Origin: Primula veris
Lineage: Eukaryota; Streptophyta; Magnoliopsida; Ericales; Primulaceae
Assembly (NCBI GenBank): GCA_963682055.1
Contig: OY821741.1
Coordinates: 8,749,501-8,813,500 of the forward strand
Direction of reading: 5' to 3'
Length of the DNA: 64,000 nt
Position 1 is the first letter of the stretch. Every line of letters begins with the position of its first letter. Under the pieces are notes generated by a model, which was given only the letters and a program-made list of their open reading frames with translations, made no database searches and had not been told where the DNA came from. Made by a program: the position numbers and the translations under genes. Shown here in pieces: positions 59,689-64,000 of this stretch.

Positions 59689-60835
59689 ATCATTGCCATT
59701 GTAAGGAGACGAACCAAGGTTCAAATTCTGCAGATCAGAAGTAAAATGATGAGTAGCACCACTATCATGGTACCACGTGTCGAACCCATGAGACGGAGCT
59801 GTAACATAGTAGGCATTAAGAGACGTCGGCGCCCCTTGGAAAGTGTGGTCAAATCGGTGTGGGCATGAGAGAACAATATGTCCGATTTCCCGACATAACT
59901 GCCAGTAAATTGGGCGTCCATTCCGAGTGGTCAAATCACAGGATTTGAGTACCCATCATTCCGACCTCGCCCACGAGTGCGACAACTCCATTTCCGTTCC
60001 TGTTAGAGTATCGAGAAATTGGCATGTTTCTGTTAAAGGACTGAGTGTGGGATGGACGAGGTTGAGCAGGTTGTCGGGTGATTGTATTTGCTGTAGGAAT
60101 CTCCAATGGGGTATTTTGGCTTGCAAGAAGTTGTTCATGCGACATCATGAGCTCATACAGATCCTCTAGTGGTACCGGATCAACTCTTGTTGGGATCGAT
60201 GTGACAAGCGGATTATAGCTTGAATCTAACCCGGAGAGAAGGTAAGCTGTATGATCTGACAAACCTAATGGTTCGCCGATAGCAGCAAGTGTTGCTGCAT
60301 GTTTCTTAATCTCATTGTAATAAGCATCCATAGGCATGTCGCCCTTTTTGATGGAGGAGAGTCGAAGCTTCAATTGTGTTGCTTGAGCTCTAGAATGAAA
60401 CGTGAAGCATCGCTCCAGAACTGTCCAAGCATCTCGAGATGTGGCGACGTCAACTAGATGTGGGAGCAATTCTTCGGTAATAGACGAGATAATCGCAGAA
60501 AGTATAAGTTGATCTTGTTGGACCCAAAGCATGTAAGCTGGATTAGAGGTGGCAGTCGTGCCATCGGAAGTGGTTTGGATTGGGCACAGTGTGGTTTCAT
60601 CGATGAAGCCGTAAAGACCCTGCCCACGTAGGTACGACAAAAGTTGTAATTTCCAAAGTAGGTAATTTTCTCGTGTAAGTTTAAGTGTGACAGTGTGGTG
60701 CAATTTAACAACGGAAGAGTTAGGGGATTGGATGGATGGGCTTTCCGATGTGACTTTGGAGGTGGAGGCAGATGGGTCTTTCGTCGTAGATGGAGACATG
60801 GTTATTAGAGAGAAAACACGTTGGAAAAAAAACAA
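59672..60835 (-). pseudogene. Copia gag and protease, head-to-head with the outer RT
   Basis: Minus strand. Gag reads from about 60802 (MSPSTTKDPSAS): VTLKLTRENYLLWKLQLLSY, GFIDETTLCP, then the UBN2-type core AWTVLERCFTFHSRAQATQL to SRYSNRNGNG near 59970. After a frame change come the zinc knuckle CREIGHIVLSC (59880-59910) and protease WYHDSGATHHFTSDLQNL with DSGA as the active site, ending YNGNDQVHVGD at about 59680, where the opposite-strand RT begins. Gag is open for 299 codons. It may belong to the same element as the outer RT after an inversion, or to a second copy. Confidence 0.85.
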
Positions 60836-60859
60836 GGTGGGAAAAAAAAAACTACTGGT

Positions 60860-61075
60860 GCTCAGATACCATGTAGAAACTAATAAAACTCAGGTATTGA
60901 AATATGTTTCCCACACATCTAATCAGATGTATGGGGGTATATATATATATATAGGGTCAAGAAGTATAGCTGTACAAGGAGAAGGAATACTAACGATACA
61001 CGTAAACATATATAAACGTATCTATCTAATTGCACTAATTCAACACAAGATATTCTCAAAAATATACGACTAACC
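60860..61075 (-). repeat. PBS and probable 5' LTR of the minus-strand gag element
   Basis: On the minus strand TGGTATCTGAGC (60871-60860) is a one-base variant of the tRNA-Met PBS. LTR sequence ending TTTCTACA begins at 60872. The outer LTR limit is uncertain (about 61075) because no second LTR is present. A (TA)n run lies at about 60940-60956. Confidence 0.5.
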
Positions 61076-61423
61076 ATCATATGCTTCTAGAGCAAGTAAC
61101 AAATCATTAGAGAAGTAGGTACTTTAAGAAGTATATATACTAGACAATTATACTCAATTGATATGGCCAAAAACAGAAGAACTTCAAAAGTTTTGACATT
61201 ATTTTATTGGCAAGCATATATTATGAACAAATATGAGAAGTACAAAGGTTGAAGGTCTATCCCATGGATACAGTGAACCTCAAAATGCATACTTACATAA
61301 AGATAACGAAAACGCAGGGAACACGCTATAAAATAACAAAATGAAAAACCCACAATAACTAGTTTATCAACTTTTTATACAGAATAATAATGTAAATAAC
61401 CCAAAAATTCAAATTACCAGGAT
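61076..61423. other. Short AT-rich spacer
   Basis: No feature seen. The part next to 61424 may be the 3' UTR of the minus-strand gene fragment. Confidence 0.35.
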
Positions 61424-61866
61424 TTATAATAAAGGGAACATATCTGTTTTCTTTTCTTTAGGAGATAATGCCTTTTGGTGGGAGGATTTGCCAGTTATTG
61501 CTTTCTTCACTTTAATGATCGAATGTTTCACCTTTAACCCAACATCCGAAAGTATGTTGTGTGATTTCTTTTGTGGCGTTTTTACATCTATGTCCCTTGA
61601 GGCTTCAACCATGACCAGAGCATCTGAACCTAAATTTGTTTTTTTATGGTCATTTTCTCGCTCTTCATCCGTCTTCTCTTCTTCAATGTCTTTTCTCCTC
61701 TGTCGTTATTTTCACCCTTTAACTCTAATAAGCTGCATATGGTGGAAGGCGAATCTAATGCCATTTCACATGGTTTCAGGAAAACATAAGGTTTGGTGAC
61801 TTTACCATAACAAAAATGATCCAACCAAGTCGGCTCATGAGGCCTCTGGTCAAGGCTCTTTGACAA
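61424..61866 (-). pseudogene. Lysine-rich gene fragment, family not recognised
   Basis: Two adjacent minus-strand frames look like parts of one protein. 61866-61630 reads HEPTWLDHFCYGKVTKPYVF and LDSPSTICSLLELKGENND, then a basic run. 61650-61424 reads TNLGSDALVMVEASRDIDVK, KSHNILSDVGLKVKHSIIKV and ends KKTDMFPLL with a stop. They overlap in different frames near 61630-61690, so a one-base change or an unseen intron separates them. The composition suggests a basic nuclear protein, but I do not recognise it. Upstream exons were not found. Confidence 0.35.
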
Positions 61867-61869
61867 GTT

Positions 61870-62602
61870 CAGAAAACAATTTTAACATGGTAACACTCTC
61901 TTCTTTTGTTTTTTGTAGTTCCAAATTTTAATTCATTAATGTTGGTTCATTTAAAAATTTAGTATTGTCAAACTGAAGATTATTGTTGCTTAAGGTAAGA
62001 AAATACTCCTAAGAGTGTAATAAGCCAAAGCCCACACTATATCCAGTTTTGTCCCATCAAATTGATCCAAGGAAACTCGCAGCTTAAATCCGGAACTAGC
62101 TTTGTGTCTTATTCTACAAGCCTTATTTTCTATCAGAGGCTCTACATGCCACCAGTATATTTTTTGTAGTGTTAAAGCTTTTTAGATTGTAAATGGAGGG
62201 CGTCCAACCTGAATCTACTACATGAACGAGTCTTTTCAGGATCCTTTTTTATGCATTATACAAATATATAGTTTCATCAAAATCAAGTTTTCCGGTGTGA
62301 AGTTGATAATAAAACCTGTCTAGATAAACCAAACAAGTTTTTAGCTACTTAAAGTCATGCATCACATTTTGCACGTCAAAAGGTAGAACATAAGTGTTCA
62401 TGCTTATTCACGTTTATGTCTCATCTTCTATGCTATTTATTGGAAAAAATTATTGAGGACCTTGTTACAAAATCATAATTGTTCTGGAAATTTTGACAAG
62501 TCACGGATTCATATAAATGTCTCTAGCTAGTTAATCTGCTTTTCTTATCTTATTTAGTTCATTGAGATTTAAGATGGTAATTTTAAGGTTGATTCTGCAC
62601 AG
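61870..62602. other. Spacer between gene fragments
   Basis: No supported exon here. Some of it may be intron of the DTW-like gene. Confidence 0.3.
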
Positions 62603-62943
62603 GCAATTGGAGATGAAAATCTGAACTTTGTTTTGCTTGACGGGACTTGGAATAACTCTGCTGCAATGTTCAGACACTTGAAGGTATTTCTTCATATCAA
62701 ATTGTTTTGGTTTCACACTCTTCCTCATATTATTGCACTCTCCATCTAAAATCAAAGAGTGTTGGCGTCTCTGGACATTTAACATTAAGCGAGATGTCAA
62801 GAACTTATGTAGCATGGTACTCTCAGACATGTACAGCTGCTGCTACTGCTGGGCTCCTTAGTAAGATGGATTTTGATAATCAGAGTGAAGCAGTGGAAAA
62901 CGCTTTCCGTTTTGTTAGATGCGCTAACCAACAGGTGGCTTAG
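62603..62943 (+). pseudogene. DTW-domain (tRNA-uridine aminocarboxypropyltransferase-like) gene fragment
   Basis: Exon 62603-62683 follows acceptor CTGCACAG and reads AIGDENLNFVLLDGTWNNSA then AMFRHLK, ending at donor GTATTT. The LLDGTW block is the family hallmark (D-T-W). Exon 62758-62943 joins in phase 0 after AAAG: SVGVSGHLTLSEMSRTYVAW, TCTAAATAGLLSKM and QSEAVENAFRF to a stop, fitting the helical C-terminal part of plant DTW proteins. DTW enzymes add aminocarboxypropyl to tRNA uridines. The N-terminal zinc-binding and SAM regions are not found upstream, so this is probably a truncated copy. Confidence 0.55.
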
Positions 62944-63025
62944 AATGGGAAGATCTATCACTCGTAGAGAGAGACACAATAGAGATACATGCGCTAACCA
63001 ACAGGTGGCTTAGAATGGGAAGATT
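62919..63025 (+). repeat. 36-bp direct duplication at offset 70
   Basis: ATGCGCTAACCAACAGGTGG CTTAGAATGGGAAGAT occurs at 62919 and again at 62989. It duplicates the end of the DTW-like frame, including its stop codon. Confidence 0.9.
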
Positions 63026-63177
63026 TGAAAATTTCACCTAGTCGTAGATTGTTGTTGCACAAGTTGACACTTGTTTTTTACAGAATATTCAGTCTCTACT
63101 GGAGATAACGAGGCAAAGAGTCGTACTAGTCTATGTACCAGACTAGCTGTTAAATCGAATAGTTAATTCTAATTCCA

Positions 63178-63636
63178 TTATTTGAATTCTTTACATCTGG
63201 TTTGACATTTTAACTGGTTTTTTTTTTTACAACGAAAATTAAAAAAATTAGCAAAACATGTGCGAAGTACTATCCCTGTGTCTTCTAACAACAAATCTGT
63301 CAAACTTCTAAAAGGCTCTTCGTAAACTCGAATTTCTTCGGCCATGACTCTTCCGTTTTTAGCCAAGTGGTTCGCACACATGTTCCCCTCACGAGAGCAA
63401 TATGTAATGAGAGAATCACATTTACTTAGTATAATTTTTATGTCCACAACTAGTTCAAATAATAGGCAATTTACGGACGTCTTCTCGGCGATGAGCTGTG
63501 CGTCCGATTCCACATCAAATCTAGCAAAACATTTGGTCAGGGCGATCGTCAGATCTCGATATATGGCACATAACTCCGTCTCTAGCGGTGAGCGATACTC
63601 TAATCTGCCGGTAAATCCCAAAAACCACGCTCCATT
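63178..63636 (-). pseudogene. LINE-type RNase H (RVT_3) tail fragment
   Basis: Minus strand, open from NGAWFLGFTGRLEYRSPLET (about 63636 down), through ELCAIYRDLTIAL, the FDVESDAQLI motif, and ITYCSREGNMCANHLAKNGR to a stop at 63178. The pattern G.sG...SPL.AEL.A ... vE.Da ... v.RegN..Ad.LA is the RNase H-like domain at the C-terminus of plant L1-type LINE proteins. Asn replaces the usual first-motif Asp region, and His is present in NHLAK. RT and endonuclease are absent; it is truncated upstream by stops. Confidence 0.7.
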
Positions 63637-63639
63637 TTA

Positions 63640-64000
63640 TCAAAAGGTTTATCTTCTTTCTTAGGTTGATGTGCTTCAACTCGTAAACTATGAAAATAGG
63701 AGTTATTACTTTCGTGTTTATCGTGACGCCTTTTCTATTTTGTCCGATAACGCTAGTACCACATCATTCAAATGGCCGCCAAGTGATATGATCTTGTTAA
63801 GTTGAACTGATGAGTTTTGTTGATGTTTCTTAGGAAAGGTGTTTTAGTATTTCCGTGAGTCTTGGCTTCTGAAGTAAATAACCACCCTTAAACTGTATGA
63901 CCAAGTAATAATATGTTTCTATACGAAAACGTATAAATAAATAAAATATAATTAAAAACTATTGGTTCAAAATGTTAGCCAGCTTACAAAAGTTTTCGAT
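63640..64000. other. Right-end sequence without a recognised feature
   Basis: No open reading frame or repeat supported in the last 360 bases. Confidence 0.4.

Overview
This is a repeat-dense, AT-rich stretch of nuclear DNA from a flowering plant. I infer a eudicot but cannot name the species. The evidence is GT-AG introns with T-rich acceptors, plant lineages of Ty1/copia and Ty3/gypsy elements, CACTA and Mutator transposons, a plant mobile domain (PMD) gene, and a CCCTAAA plant-telomere-type tract. Few stretches look like ordinary host genes; most of the window is transposons in various states of decay, several nested in one another.

Layout. 1-3189: 3' part of a decayed plus-strand copia element with its 3' LTR. 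3655-5700: a small, apparently intact, spliced minus-strand gene with a TATA box; I do not recognise the family. 5700-9670: AT-rich spacer, a 60-bp tandem array and the first copy of a segmental duplication. 9678-15527: a 5.85-kb CACTA element (3-bp target duplication ATT) with no transposase but with exon-like host gene fragments. 15535-18780: two more copies of the duplication, broken by a Mutator-like non-autonomous element and an LTR. 20752-23713: a second copy of that LTR, a gypsy gag remnant and a minus-strand gypsy LTR. 24.4-33 kb: isolated exon-like sequence, a second non-autonomous Mutator-like element (9-bp duplication ATTTATTAA), a poly(A)-tailed retroposon and a possible Helitron end. 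33512-38468: a full-length but dead copia element with TSD GAGTA.

The most notable object is 40370-51818. It is an 11.4-kb Mutator-like element (MULE) bounded by a perfect 9-bp duplication (TATTTAAAT) and roughly 120-bp diverged inverted termini. It carries three coding modules in one orientation: a four-exon PMD gene, an intronless MULE transposase (FAR1-type zinc finger, DDE core, SWIM finger) and an OTU cysteine protease module lying one frame away from the transposase C-terminus. Between them are a family of ACCGTA/TACGGT palindromes, four copies or part-copies of a 177-bp repeat just upstream of the transposase, a telomere-like tract, and a 2.2-kb A-rich/minisatellite/T-rich structure that could fold back. 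Two apparent single-base lesions (a nonsense codon early in the PMD gene, and the transposase/OTU frame break) suggest a recently disabled or partly active element.

53.5-61 kb: a copia reverse transcriptase interrupted by a nearly intact minus-strand copia (54557-59415, TSD CTCTA); its continuation is joined head-to-head to a minus-strand copia gag/protease. The right end holds gene fragments (a lysine-rich minus-strand reading frame and two exons resembling the DTW tRNA aminocarboxypropyltransferase family) and the RNase H tail of a LINE. I saw no tRNA, rRNA or CRISPR features.
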